The translations under genes were made by a program, and so were the position numbers. The notes under the pieces are model-generated. The model was not told the origin of the DNA. It made no database searches and worked only from the letters and a program-made list of their open reading frames with translations. Below are positions 15,549 to 23,112 of a DNA stretch of 23,990 bases, one piece after another; within the stretch, counting starts at the first letter, position 1, and each line of letters opens with the position of its first letter. The DNA is from an uncultured Fibrobacter sp. GTDB taxonomy: Bacteria > Fibrobacterota > Fibrobacteria > Fibrobacterales > Fibrobacteraceae. The stretch is taken from positions 1 to 23,990 of the forward strand of contig CAMZFJ010000004.1 in the NCBI GenBank assembly GCA_947306025.1, written 5' to 3'.

Positions 15549-18266
15549 ATGGTAAAGATTCCAGCATTTGTAGCGCTTGATTTGGAAACGACAGGTCTCG
15601 ATTTCGAAAAAGACGAAATAATCGAGGTCGCGCTTGTTCGCTTTGAAAATGGCGAACCGAAGGAAAATCTCGATTTTCTGGTGAAGCCGTCTTCTGCTGA
15701 ACTCCGTCCCTTTATTGAGACGCTGACCGGCATTAACAAGGCGGACTTGGAAAGTGCTACGGATTTTGCAACGGTAGCAGGGCAAATTTGCTCGTTTATC
15801 GGTGACCTCCCGATTGTTGCACACAATGCCCTTTTCGATTCCAAGTTCCTCAAGCAGACGTTTACCAAGGTCGGTATTTCTTACGATTCTCATGTATTCT
15901 GGGATTCGCTCACGCTTTCGCGCATTGCGTTCCAGGATGTTCCGAACCATCGTCTCGATACGCTTGTGCAGGAACTCGAAATTGAACGCAGCCGTGCTCA
16001 CCGCGCTTTGCCTGATGCCGATGCTTGCGGTCGCTTGTTTGTGAAGGCTCTCGAAAAGATTTCTTCGATGGACCCGTGGCTCTTTGAAGCCCTTTCTAAA
16101 GTTGCCGAAGGTTCCGGCTACGAGACGCTTTTTGCGACAAAGTCTGAATCCTTGGCCGCTCCGAAGTACAAGTTGCCTGCGGCTCCCGCTCCAGAAGCTT
16201 TGCCTAAGTCTAGGGCTCCGCGCGTAAGCGAATTCTTTAAGGAAGGTGGCTTTATTTCGTTTGTCGTGGAAGATTACAAGCCGCGCCATAACCAGCAGGA
16301 TTTCGCCTCTGTCATGGAACGCAACATGTACAAGGGTGGCCTTTGCGTGCTTGAAGCTCCGACTGGTTCCGGCAAGACATTGTCTTACCTGATTACGGCC
16401 GCGAACAAGGCTATTACTGGCGAACGCGTTTTGATCAGTACGGCAACTCGCACTTTGCAGGAACAGCTCTGGACACAGTCTATCCCGCAGATTGCTAAGA
16501 TCTATAATGGCGAACTCCGTCCGGCAATTTTGAAAGGCCGCGACAACTACCTTTGCCTTCGCAAGTTTGAAGAAGTGCTCATGCACTCGCAGAAGCTCCT
16601 CTCCATTGAAGAGCGCGATTCTTTCATGGCACTCATCCCGTGGGTAATGACAACCGAAACGGGCGACATCAACGATTGCAATTCGTTTAGCCAGGGCCGC
16701 AATCGCGTGCTTTGGTCCAAGCTTTCGAGCAATGCTTCGTCTTGCCTTGGCGAAAAATGCCCGCATCACGACAACTGCCCCGCCTTTGTGGCAAAGCGTA
16801 AGGCCATGAACGCGAACATGGTGCTTGTAAACCATTCGCTTTTCCTTGCCGACTTGCAGCTCGATTTTGCGTTGCTCCCGTCTTACGAACACATTGTGTT
16901 TGACGAAGCGCATCGCTTGCCCGAAATCAGCAACCAGACGTTTGGACGCTCGATTTCGTTCTTTGGATTCAGAAACATCGCGAAAACGCTTGAACCTTCT
17001 AAGGCTGGTGGCGATGGCCTCATTGCCGAAATTGCAAGCCGCATTCCGGCAGAACAGCCCGAACTCCATGAACTTTGCGATAAACTCTCCGAAGCGCTTG
17101 CCGAATCCGAAAAGGCCTTGCACCGCTTCTTCATGAAGATTGGCAAGAAACTTGCAAAGCAGAAGAACGGACGCAGCGGCTTTACCTACGCAAACAGCAT
17201 CCTTGCGGAATACGAAGCGGACCCGGCAACGTTCTTGGAACAGTATGCCAATGCCCGCGCTCTTTCTGAAAAGCTTGTGGCAGCAACATCGAATGTTGAA
17301 TCTCTCAAGGGGGTCGTGAGCGACCTCGAAGGCCGTATGACCGAAGTGAACCACTTCGTTACGGACTTTGAATTTGTAACAAAGGCTGGCCGCGCCGATT
17401 GGGTGTTCTACATGGAAGAACCGTTCAATCCGCACACGATTAAGCTGCATGCACTCCCGCTCCATTCCGGTAGCATCTGGAGAGAAAAGTTCTATCCGTG
17501 GATCAAGTCCGCAACGTTTACATCGGCAACGCTTTCTGTGCAAGCCGACCTCACGTACTTCTTGCAGAAAATGGGCATGGACAATTTGCGCTTGAGCAAG
17601 CAACCGTTTGTGCGTGTCTATACGGAACCGTCCGACGTGAATGAACGCCGCTCCGTGATGGTGGCGAAGTTCCTCCCGAAGCCTTCGGCTCAGGAATTTG
17701 GTGACGCCTTGAACAATACGCTTTTGAAGGTGCTCCCGTCGATTGAAGAAAATACGATGGTGCTCTTTACGAGTGTCGCTACGATGATGAAGGCACAGAC
17801 TGTGCTTGCCCCGGCTTTCGCCGAACGCAACAAGCTCTTGCTCTGCCAGCATGTCGATGGCTCGCTTGATGGTCTTGTGGCAATGTTCCGCAAGGAACGC
17901 GGCGCTTGCCTGCTTGGCTGCCAAAGCCTCTGGGAAGGCGTGGACTTCCCGGGCGATGCTCTCAAACTGCTCGTCATCACGAAGCTCCCGTTCCCGAACC
18001 CGACAGACCCGCTTGTCGCTGGCCTCACGAACGAGATGAAGGCTGCCAACAAGAACTTCTTCAAGGATTACTTTGTACCTGAAGCGTACATCGAACTCCG
18101 TCAAGGAATTGGTCGCCTCTTGCGTTCTGATTCCGATTCTGGAAAGGTCCTCATCTTGGATAACCGCGTTATCCTCGAACGCTACGGCAAGACCTTCTCC
18201 CGCATCTGGAACTTCAAGCAGCGCATCGCAGGCTCCGTCTCTGACATCGAACGCTTCGTGAAGTAG
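15549..18266 (+). CDS. dinG: DinG-type helicase fused to a DnaQ-like exonuclease
   Basis: 905 aa; ATG 15549 follows AAGGA (15535-15539). Residues 1-170 are a DEDDh 3'-5' exonuclease: LDLETTG (D11, E13), AHNALFDSKFL (D97) and RAHRALPDADA (H151, D156). From about 245 a DinG/XPD-like superfamily 2 helicase follows: Walker A EAPTGSGKT (269-277), DEAH box 452-455 and motif VI QGIGRLLRSD. Four cysteines between motifs I and II (C336, C399, C404, C410) are placed to bind the 4Fe-4S cluster of XPD/DinG helicases. The architecture is that of Gram-positive DinG, whose exonuclease is active; E. coli DinG lacks this domain. The role is DNA repair or R-loop and D-loop unwinding. It closes the cluster, with a strong terminator about 65 nt downstream. 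Confidence 0.95.
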   Translation: MVKIPAFVALDLETTGLDFEKDEIIEVALVRFENGEPKENLDFLVKPSSAELRPFIETLTGINKADLESATDFATVAGQICSFIGDLPIVAHNALFDSKFLKQTFTKVGISYDSHVFWDSLTLSRIAFQDVPNHRLDTLVQELEIERSRAHRALPDADACGRLFVKALEKISSMDPWLFEALSKVAEGSGYETLFATKSESLAAPKYKLPAAPAPEALPKSRAPRVSEFFKEGGFISFVVEDYKPRHNQQDFASVMERNMYKGGLCVLEAPTGSGKTLSYLITAANKAITGERVLISTATRTLQEQLWTQSIPQIAKIYNGELRPAILKGRDNYLCLRKFEEVLMHSQKLLSIEERDSFMALIPWVMTTETGDINDCNSFSQGRNRVLWSKLSSNASSCLGEKCPHHDNCPAFVAKRKAMNANMVLVNHSLFLADLQLDFALLPSYEHIVFDEAHRLPEISNQTFGRSISFFGFRNIAKTLEPSKAGGDGLIAEIASRIPAEQPELHELCDKLSEALAESEKALHRFFMKIGKKLAKQKNGRSGFTYANSILAEYEADPATFLEQYANARALSEKLVAATSNVESLKGVVSDLEGRMTEVNHFVTDFEFVTKAGRADWVFYMEEPFNPHTIKLHALPLHSGSIWREKFYPWIKSATFTSATLSVQADLTYFLQKMGMDNLRLSKQPFVRVYTEPSDVNERRSVMVAKFLPKPSAQEFGDALNNTLLKVLPSIEENTMVLFTSVATMMKAQTVLAPAFAERNKLLLCQHVDGSLDGLVAMFRKERGACLLGCQSLWEGVDFPGDALKLLVITKLPFPNPTDPLVAGLTNEMKAANKNFFKDYFVPEAYIELRQGIGRLLRSDSDSGKVLILDNRVILERYGKTFSRIWNFKQRIAGSVSDIERFVK

Positions 18267-18279
18267 TTTAGCTATGGGG

Positions 18280-18314
18280 GAGTGAGCTCGCGCTAAAGCG
18301 CTCCGGGCTCGCTC
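18280..18314. repeat. Nested inverted repeats downstream of dinG
   Basis: GAGTGAGC (18280-18287) pairs with GCTCGCTC (18307-18314), with one G-T wobble. Inside it GCGCT and AGCGC (18290-18301) form a second inverted repeat. Whether this folds in RNA or is a protein site is unknown; it lies just before the terminator. Confidence 0.4.
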
Positions 18315-18330
18315 CGCATTGAGCTTTCTC

Positions 18331-18357
18331 ATGCCCGCCACCGGCGGGCATTTCTTA
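18331..18357 (+). terminator. Strong hairpin terminator after dinG
   Basis: ATGCCCGCC (18331-18339), loop ACC, GGCGGGCAT (18343-18351) make a perfect 9-bp GC-rich stem with a T-rich tail TTTCTTA. This marks the end of the 6744-18266 cluster. Confidence 0.75.
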
Positions 18358-18358
18358 T

Positions 18359-18393
18359 CTACTGCCTACCATTCTCTCGTCTTTCGTCTATAG
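18359..18393. repeat. Degenerate 7-nt tandem repeat, 5 units
   Basis: Units CTACTGC, CTACCAT, TCTCTCG, TCTTTCG, TCTATAG. The period is clear although the units drift from CTACxxx to TCTxTxG. It is followed by hairpins at 18393-18432. Confidence 0.5.
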
Positions 18394-18432
18394 CTGCGTA
18401 GCAGCGTTCTTTCGTCTAAAGAACACCTGTTC
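18393..18432. repeat. Cluster of short perfect inverted repeats
   Basis: Three adjoining palindromes: GCTGC-GTA-GCAGC (18393-18405), GTTCTTT-CGTCT-AAAGAAC (18406-18424) and GAACA-CC-TGTTC (18421-18432). The last two share bases 18421-18424, so they could form alternative hairpins. CTTTCGTCTA occurs twice, at 18381-18390 and 18409-18418, joining this block to the preceding repeat. Confidence 0.5.
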
Positions 18433-18464
18433 ACGTGTGTAGCCCCTTAACTAACGGAGCGATT

Positions 18465-18477
18465 TTTATTATATTTG
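18465..18477 (+). promoter_or_regulatory. Candidate TAnnTTTG promoter element
   Basis: TATATTTG (18470-18477), preceded by a T-run, lies 22 nt before ATG 18500. It matches the Bacteroidetes -7 consensus TAnnTTTG exactly, but a matching -33 element is not obvious. Confidence 0.4.
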
Positions 18478-18499
18478 GCATCCTGTTTTAAGGTGCATA

Positions 18500-20395
18500 A
18501 TGTTTGATTTAAACGCTTTTTTTGATGGTATGTCCAAGCCCTTGCTTCGCAACGCCCATGCTAAGGCGTTCGGCAAAAAGGGACTTTTAAACAACGCTCT
18601 CATCCAGTCCGAAACGTTGTCTTTTTATTCCGACAAGGAACGTGTTGCGGGACTTTTTTCCAAGATGGAAATGTGGCAGCGCCGCTGCCTGAACTTGATT
18701 TACAATAGCGGGTCCAGAGGACTTGCATTTAACGAACTTCGACTGACGGTCCCTGTAAGCAAGAATCGCGAACTCCAGACGTTCCTCCTTACGATGTGCC
18801 GCGAATTCGTCCTTTACCGTTCTTTTGTGGGTGGGACTCCTATATATGCTGGCTTTAGCGACTTTGTCGGTTGCTTTGACATCAAGCCGGAAGGCGAAAT
18901 CGACACGGCTTCTCCGCTGATTTCTTTCCAGAACCTTTTGGATTGGCATATTTGCATCGTGCTTGCGAACGCCAAGAAAAAGCAGCTCCGCATCAACGCG
19001 AACGGAACGCTCCATCGTCGTGGCCGTCAGATTTGCGCCGAAGCGTTTACTTCGTCCCGCCATGTTTCCGAAAAGGCTTGCGAACACGAAATCTCGCTGA
19101 TCTTCAGTTTCCTCGTGCAGAACGGTTGGCTCGAACGCGAAAATTCCTTCTTGCTTCCGTCGGCAACCGCTATTGACTTTATTCATAAGAACGGATTCCG
19201 CTTGCATCAAGATGTAATTTCTTGGTGGATCAAGGAACGCTTCCATGGCGATCGCGATCTCTGCGCTCACTTGCTGAGCGGTTTGGGCGAAGGCCTTTCT
19301 GCAGCCGACGCTGCGCTTCTTTTCTGGGTGATGGATCCGTCTTATCGCCTGCAAGAAAAGAACAAGGTGTTGCCTTGGGAATTCATGCCGCGTCCGCTTT
19401 GCGAACTTTGGATTTTGGGCCTTGTCGATTTCCGCATGGCACAAGGCAAGATTACTTCCGTTGTTCTGAGCAAGTCGGGTAAAGATTGGCTCGATACGTC
19501 TATCGCATCGATTCCTGAAGCAAACCTCACGGCGCTCCCGAACTTCGACTTGGTCGTTTCTACCGGCATGGCTCCGCGTGTACTTTACTCTCTCGCATGC
19601 CTTGCAAAAGTCAAGAACGACGAAACGTTCCTTTGCTTTACGCTCGACAAGGAAACCTATGTGGCTGGCCTCAAGTGCGGATTCCCTGAATCCGAAGTGG
19701 AAAATCTCCGCAACTGGCTCAAGCCGCCTGAGAACGTGTCTTCGACACTTGCCGAATGGAACGCTTCGTTCTATGGCGCCAAGGTGCGCACGGCTCGACT
19801 CCTCAAGGTCGAAAGCGCCGAAGTGCTGAGCGAACTTTCACGCTTCCCGCAGTTCATGGAATGCACCGAAGAATACATCCCGGGCTATGGCTTCATTTTG
19901 AATCCCGAGTTGGAAGCGCGTGCATTCGAAATTCTTGAAAACTACGGCTTCTTCCCGTATGTGGGCGAGTCCACGGAAAACCGCACGCCGGCTGCACAAG
20001 AAGAATGGAAGGCCGAGTTTGCGATTGCATGGCCCGAAGCGAAGAAAATCGACTATGATTTGCGTGACGAAGCTGATGAGGCTTCTGCCCAGGCAACGAT
20101 GGATTCTACCAAGTACGGTAGCGTTTATCAGAAACTGAGCACGTTCGATCTCGTGAAGGTCTTGCGCTATGCCAAGACGGTGGGCACTCCGCTTGCTGCA
20201 AAAATCATGGACAAGTCCAAGCGAAACGCAAAGCTCGAAGAAAAGATGTTCTACGTGCATGCGCTCCATTTGGCAAAGTCCCCCTCGATGGTCGAAATTC
20301 AGGAAAGCGGCAAGGAAGAAAAGTTCTCGCTCGATCTTTCCTTTATTCAAGAAATCAAGGTCTTGAGCAAAAAAGCCGCGACATCGCAAGCGTAA
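18500..20395 (+). CDS. Helicase-associated (XPB-partner-like) protein, 631 aa
   Basis: Residues about 345-485 (LPNFDLVVSTGMAPRVLYSL, FTLDKETYVAGLKCGFPESE, LAEWNASFYGAKVRTARLLKV, YGFILNPELEARAFEILENYG) match the pattern of the helicase-associated / Helicase_C_3 domain. That domain is found in actinobacterial proteins encoded beside XPB/ERCC3-type helicases. N-terminal winged-helix-like segments include MEMWQRRCLNLIYNSGSRGL and FLLTMCREFVLYRSFVGG. No Walker A or DEAH motif is present, so it is not itself a helicase. It is likely a cytoplasmic DNA-repair or helicase accessory. ATG 18500 lacks a strong Shine-Dalgarno. The gene is monocistronic, with its own promoter candidate and terminator. DinG is upstream but behind a strong terminator, and no XPB gene is in the window. 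Family assignment is from pattern memory, not search. Confidence 0.75.
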   Translation: MFDLNAFFDGMSKPLLRNAHAKAFGKKGLLNNALIQSETLSFYSDKERVAGLFSKMEMWQRRCLNLIYNSGSRGLAFNELRLTVPVSKNRELQTFLLTMCREFVLYRSFVGGTPIYAGFSDFVGCFDIKPEGEIDTASPLISFQNLLDWHICIVLANAKKKQLRINANGTLHRRGRQICAEAFTSSRHVSEKACEHEISLIFSFLVQNGWLERENSFLLPSATAIDFIHKNGFRLHQDVISWWIKERFHGDRDLCAHLLSGLGEGLSAADAALLFWVMDPSYRLQEKNKVLPWEFMPRPLCELWILGLVDFRMAQGKITSVVLSKSGKDWLDTSIASIPEANLTALPNFDLVVSTGMAPRVLYSLACLAKVKNDETFLCFTLDKETYVAGLKCGFPESEVENLRNWLKPPENVSSTLAEWNASFYGAKVRTARLLKVESAEVLSELSRFPQFMECTEEYIPGYGFILNPELEARAFEILENYGFFPYVGESTENRTPAAQEEWKAEFAIAWPEAKKIDYDLRDEADEASAQATMDSTKYGSVYQKLSTFDLVKVLRYAKTVGTPLAAKIMDKSKRNAKLEEKMFYVHALHLAKSPSMVEIQESGKEEKFSLDLSFIQEIKVLSKKAATSQA

Positions 20396-20418
20396 GTAAC
20401 CTAATTAAATGCAAAAAC

Positions 20419-20454
20419 GGTCATCCTATTCTGATAGGGTGACCTTTTTATTTT
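20419..20454 (+). terminator. Rho-independent terminator
   Basis: GGTCATCCTAT (20419-20429), loop TCTG, ATAGGGTGACC (20434-20444) pair over 11 bp with one T-G wobble, followed directly by TTTTTATTTT. It lies 24 nt after the stop of the helicase-associated gene. Confidence 0.9.
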
Positions 20455-20462
20455 GAAAAAAA

Positions 20463-20541
20463 AGCGTCGGCCACAACCTTAAAAGGCGAACGCAGCGGGG
20501 CTGCATGCAGACCCATTGTTGAGCCGTAAGGTTGGCGCTTG
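20463..20541. other. Structured GC-rich intergenic element
   Basis: CAACCTTA (20474-20481) is inverted as TAAGGTTG (20527-20534). Between them lie the hairpin GCAGC-GGG-GCTGC (20492-20504) and the perfect palindrome CTGCATGCAG (20501-20510). There is no open reading frame of note. It sits between a terminator and a candidate promoter, so it is either a small RNA, a mobile palindromic element or a dispersed repeat. The 20455-20600 stretch holds nothing else that I can name. Confidence 0.35.
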
Positions 20542-20566
20542 CGCAGGGATGGGGAGGGTACAAAAA

Positions 20567-20594
20567 TTGACTATCGAGGATGACAGCTCAAAAT
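20567..20594 (+). promoter_or_regulatory. Candidate promoter for the esterase gene
   Basis: TTGACT (20567-20572), a 16-nt spacer, then CAAAAT (20589-20594). The -35 matches the sigma-70 consensus at 5 of 6 bases and the -10 at 4 of 6. Transcription would start near 20601, which would put the heptamer repeat in the leader. Confidence 0.3.
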
Positions 20595-20601
20595 GACATT
20601 A

Positions 20602-20629
20602 CTAATAACTATTGACTAGTAACTAGTAA
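20602..20629. repeat. Degenerate 7-nt tandem repeat, 4 units
   Basis: Units CTAATAA, CTATTGA, CTAGTAA, CTAGTAA, then a degenerate CTCAGAA. It lies 25 nt before ATG 20655. Same period as 381-408, 6701-6728 and 18359-18393. Confidence 0.65.
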
Positions 20630-20654
20630 CTCAGAAATTTCTATCATTCCCTCA

Positions 20655-21704
20655 ATGAATCTCGTCCGCATATTCCTTTTGCTGAGTGCGCTTGCCGCAT
20701 ACTCGTTTGGAGCTTCCTCGACTATGGAAAATCTGCTGTTCAACGGCCGCTGGTCCCATGCCGATGGCGTGAGCCGCGCCAGTGCGCCTGCCGCATCCAT
20801 TACATTTAACGCCAAAGCCTCGAAAATCACGTTTACGGTCGAAGGTCATTCCCGCTGGCGCCTTGATCGCGACGGCAAGCAAGTCGAGCAGTTCGAGGTC
20901 GATTCCAAGGAAGAACGTGCGATTAAGGTTCAGGACGATGGCGCCTTCCACAAGTACCGCTTCATCAAGATTAGCGAAAGCGGTGTTCCCGAAATCAAGT
21001 TTTACGGCATTTCCGTCGATGGCGAATTTGGCGATGCTCCCAAGCCTTCCCAGCGCCGCATCGAGTTCATTGGCGATTCCTTTACCGTAGGTTATGGTTG
21101 CGAAGGTTCTTCTGCCGAAGACGCTCCCGAATTTGACAAGACGAATGCCTCCAAGAGCTTCGCTTACCTCCTTGCAAGCGGTTTTAATGCTGACTATCAG
21201 GTCAATGCCTTCAGTGGGCGCGGTCTTGTCCGCAACTACGACAATATCGTACCCGAATGGACCATGGAACGCCTCTATGATTACACGGTCATGGGTTCGG
21301 TGACCTCGTATTCGAAGCCGGAACGCTGGGATTTTGAAAAGTTCCACCCGCAGGTTATCGTGATTTTTGAAGGAATCAACGATTTTCAGGGGAATCCTCC
21401 ATATGCGGATAAAGGAAAGTTTAAGAAGGCGTATGTAAAACTGCTCGAAAAGCTCCGCAAGGCTCATCCCGGTGTAAAATTCCTGCTCGTTTCGACGAAA
21501 GTATGGCCGAACGATGACCTCGGGTCCACGATTAAAGAAATTTATGATGGCGAAATCGCTGCCGGACGCAAGGATCTGGAATATAAACATGTCTTTACAT
21601 CGAATGTCGGTTTGCACGGACACCCCGATACGCATTCCCAAGAAGAGCTGGCGAACACTTTAAGACCCGTAATCGCTCGCCTTGGACGATGGCTTTCTAG
21701 ATAA
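20655..21704 (+). CDS. CE2-like SGNH carbohydrate esterase, secreted
   Basis: 349 aa with a signal peptide of about 19 residues (MNLVRIFLLLSALAAYSFGA). Residues about 25-130 form the N-terminal beta-sandwich typical of CE2 (LLFNGRWSHADG, ITFTVEGHSRWRLDRDGKQ, HKYRFIKISESG). The SGNH hydrolase domain follows: RRIEFIGDSFTVGYG with nucleophile Ser142, FSGRGLVRNYD for the oxyanion Gly, VIFEGINDFQGNP (N242, D243) and the terminal Asp-x-His DTHSQEELA (D325, H327). CE2 enzymes remove acetyl groups from xylan or mannan and some bind cellulose. Deacetylation of plant-wall hemicellulose is the likely role and fits a fibre degrader. There is no C-terminal sorting domain or lipobox, so it may be periplasmic. 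No clear Shine-Dalgarno precedes ATG 20655. Confidence 0.88.
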   Translation: MNLVRIFLLLSALAAYSFGASSTMENLLFNGRWSHADGVSRASAPAASITFNAKASKITFTVEGHSRWRLDRDGKQVEQFEVDSKEERAIKVQDDGAFHKYRFIKISESGVPEIKFYGISVDGEFGDAPKPSQRRIEFIGDSFTVGYGCEGSSAEDAPEFDKTNASKSFAYLLASGFNADYQVNAFSGRGLVRNYDNIVPEWTMERLYDYTVMGSVTSYSKPERWDFEKFHPQVIVIFEGINDFQGNPPYADKGKFKKAYVKLLEKLRKAHPGVKFLLVSTKVWPNDDLGSTIKEIYDGEIAAGRKDLEYKHVFTSNVGLHGHPDTHSQEELANTLRPVIARLGRWLSR

Positions 21705-21724
21705 TTTTTTAGCGATTAACGTCC

Positions 21725-21739
21725 TTTTTTGTATATTTA
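21725..21739 (+). promoter_or_regulatory. Candidate TAnnTTT(G/A) promoter element
   Basis: TTTTTTGTATATTTA: a T-run followed by TATATTTA (21732-21739), 31 nt before ATG 21771. It resembles the element at 18465-18477. It lies 21 nt after the esterase stop and suggests separate transcription of the diguanylate cyclase. Confidence 0.4.
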
Positions 21740-21770
21740 GAATGTCATGGTCTAAAATGGATATGTGATT

Positions 21771-23102
21771 ATGTCTTCAAAGGTTATGAGAAACGTGTAT
21801 GCCCTTTTCAGGATGAATTTCCTGATTGTTGTGCTATTGGTGGTGACCGCCGTAGCCATGTTCGCATATCGGCATTTCCTGGACGACATTTTAGATATTA
21901 ACCTTGGTGAATATTCCAATGTGGTTGCCAGTGCGGACTCCGTGGATGGTGGTACTTCGGCTATCACGATGACGAGGACCGATAGTTCTGTCATTATCGA
22001 ATACGAACTTCGCGAAGGATATGCCTACCCGTATGTAGGGATTAAGATTTATCTTGGCGACGGCAAGTTCCAGGGGCTCGACCTTTCGAACTACGACAGC
22101 CTTTTTGTGTGGCTCAAACCGCGTAACGAGGGCTCCGTCCGTCTTTACATGCGCGGCTACGATAAGGCGCTCTATCGCAAGAACGACGAGACCTCCCTCA
22201 AGTTTAACGAGATTGAATTTACCCCGACCAGGGAACCGTATCCGGCCGTGTTCGTCCCGCAGGAATTCCGCGTGGCTGGTTGGTGGGTGGCCCAGAACGA
22301 AATCAACGTGCACAAGGCGCGTGTTGATCTTTCAAACATTCCGCTCATTGAAATCCAGACCGGAACAAACGCTCCGCTCGGTTATGGCGGCATGGAAATC
22401 AATAGGCTCCGCTTCAAGGGTAAAAAGATTTCGCAAGTGGACCTCGTGACGACGCTTGTCGCTTTATGGTTTGTCACCTTCCTTATCATCTTGATTATCA
22501 GGTTCTTCGATTACAGTCGTGAACGCGCAATTAACAAGAAGAAGCAGGAAGAACTCAAGAAGAACCTCCGCGCTCTCGAAATCGAAAAGAGCGAGTACGA
22601 GAAGTCCAGTAAGGAAGATCCGCTTACCGGGTGCCTCAACCGTGCTGGCTTTAGCGGTGTTCTCCTCCGCGAACAGGAAAAGCTCAACAGGACCGGCCTC
22701 CCGGTGTCGTTCATGATTTTCGACATCGACCACTTCAAGGATGTGAACGATACATACGGTCATCTCGTTGGCGACGAAGTCCTTGTGAACCTTGCAAAGC
22801 TTGTGCAGAGCATGATTCGCAATACGGATTCCCTTGTACGCTGGGGCGGCGAAGAGTTCGTGATCTTGAGCGACGAGACGAGCATCCAGAATGCGGCGTT
22901 CCTTGCTGAAAAGCTCCGCAAGGCGATTGAAACGACGACGCTTATCACACAGCAGCAGGTGACCTGCTCCTTTGGTGTGACCGAAATGGTGCCAGGCGAA
23001 GATCCGAAGTCCTTCATTGCTCGTGCCGACAAGGCGCTCTATTCTTCGAAGGAAGGCGGCCGTAACCGCGTTACCGTAGCGACGTTCAGGCGTAGCCATT
23101 AA
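21771..23102 (+). CDS. Membrane diguanylate cyclase with an outer sensor domain
   Basis: 443 aa from ATG 21771; GTG 21765 and ATG 21786 are in-frame alternatives. It makes cyclic di-GMP from GTP. A first membrane helix (FLIVVLLVVTAVAMFAYRHF) leads to an outer region of about 190 residues rich in beta strands (VIIEYELREGYAYPYVGIKI, DLSNYDSLFVWLKPRNEGSV, RLYMRGYDKALYRK), which looks like a galactose-binding or CBM-like sandwich. A second helix (VTTLVALWFVTFLIILIIRF) and a coiled coil (KKKQEELKKNLRALEIEKSE) join it to the GGDEF domain: DPLTGCLNRAGF, DIDHFKDVNDTYGHLVGDE, active site GGEEF (359-363) and SKEGGRNRV. The inhibitory I-site RNTD lies five residues before GGEEF, so product feedback is expected. 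The sensor ligand is unknown; a sugar is inferred from fold likeness only. Confidence 0.92.
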   Translation: MSSKVMRNVYALFRMNFLIVVLLVVTAVAMFAYRHFLDDILDINLGEYSNVVASADSVDGGTSAITMTRTDSSVIIEYELREGYAYPYVGIKIYLGDGKFQGLDLSNYDSLFVWLKPRNEGSVRLYMRGYDKALYRKNDETSLKFNEIEFTPTREPYPAVFVPQEFRVAGWWVAQNEINVHKARVDLSNIPLIEIQTGTNAPLGYGGMEINRLRFKGKKISQVDLVTTLVALWFVTFLIILIIRFFDYSRERAINKKKQEELKKNLRALEIEKSEYEKSSKEDPLTGCLNRAGFSGVLLREQEKLNRTGLPVSFMIFDIDHFKDVNDTYGHLVGDEVLVNLAKLVQSMIRNTDSLVRWGGEEFVILSDETSIQNAAFLAEKLRKAIETTTLITQQQVTCSFGVTEMVPGEDPKSFIARADKALYSSKEGGRNRVTVATFRRSH

Positions 23103-23112
23103 GGAATCTGGA

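Noticed and set aside
15477..18341. A 954-codon open frame on the minus strand, longer than the + strand dinG frame.
   Set aside because: It is antisense to a gene with complete exonuclease, Walker A, DEAH and Fe-S motifs. Its translation is Arg/His/Leu-rich low-information sequence with no recognisable domain. Codon bias here makes long antisense frames common.
18331..18351. The 18331-18351 hairpin as half of a mobile element end.
   Set aside because: No transposase or matching second end was seen; a 9-bp GC stem with a T-rich tail right after an operon is better explained as a terminator.
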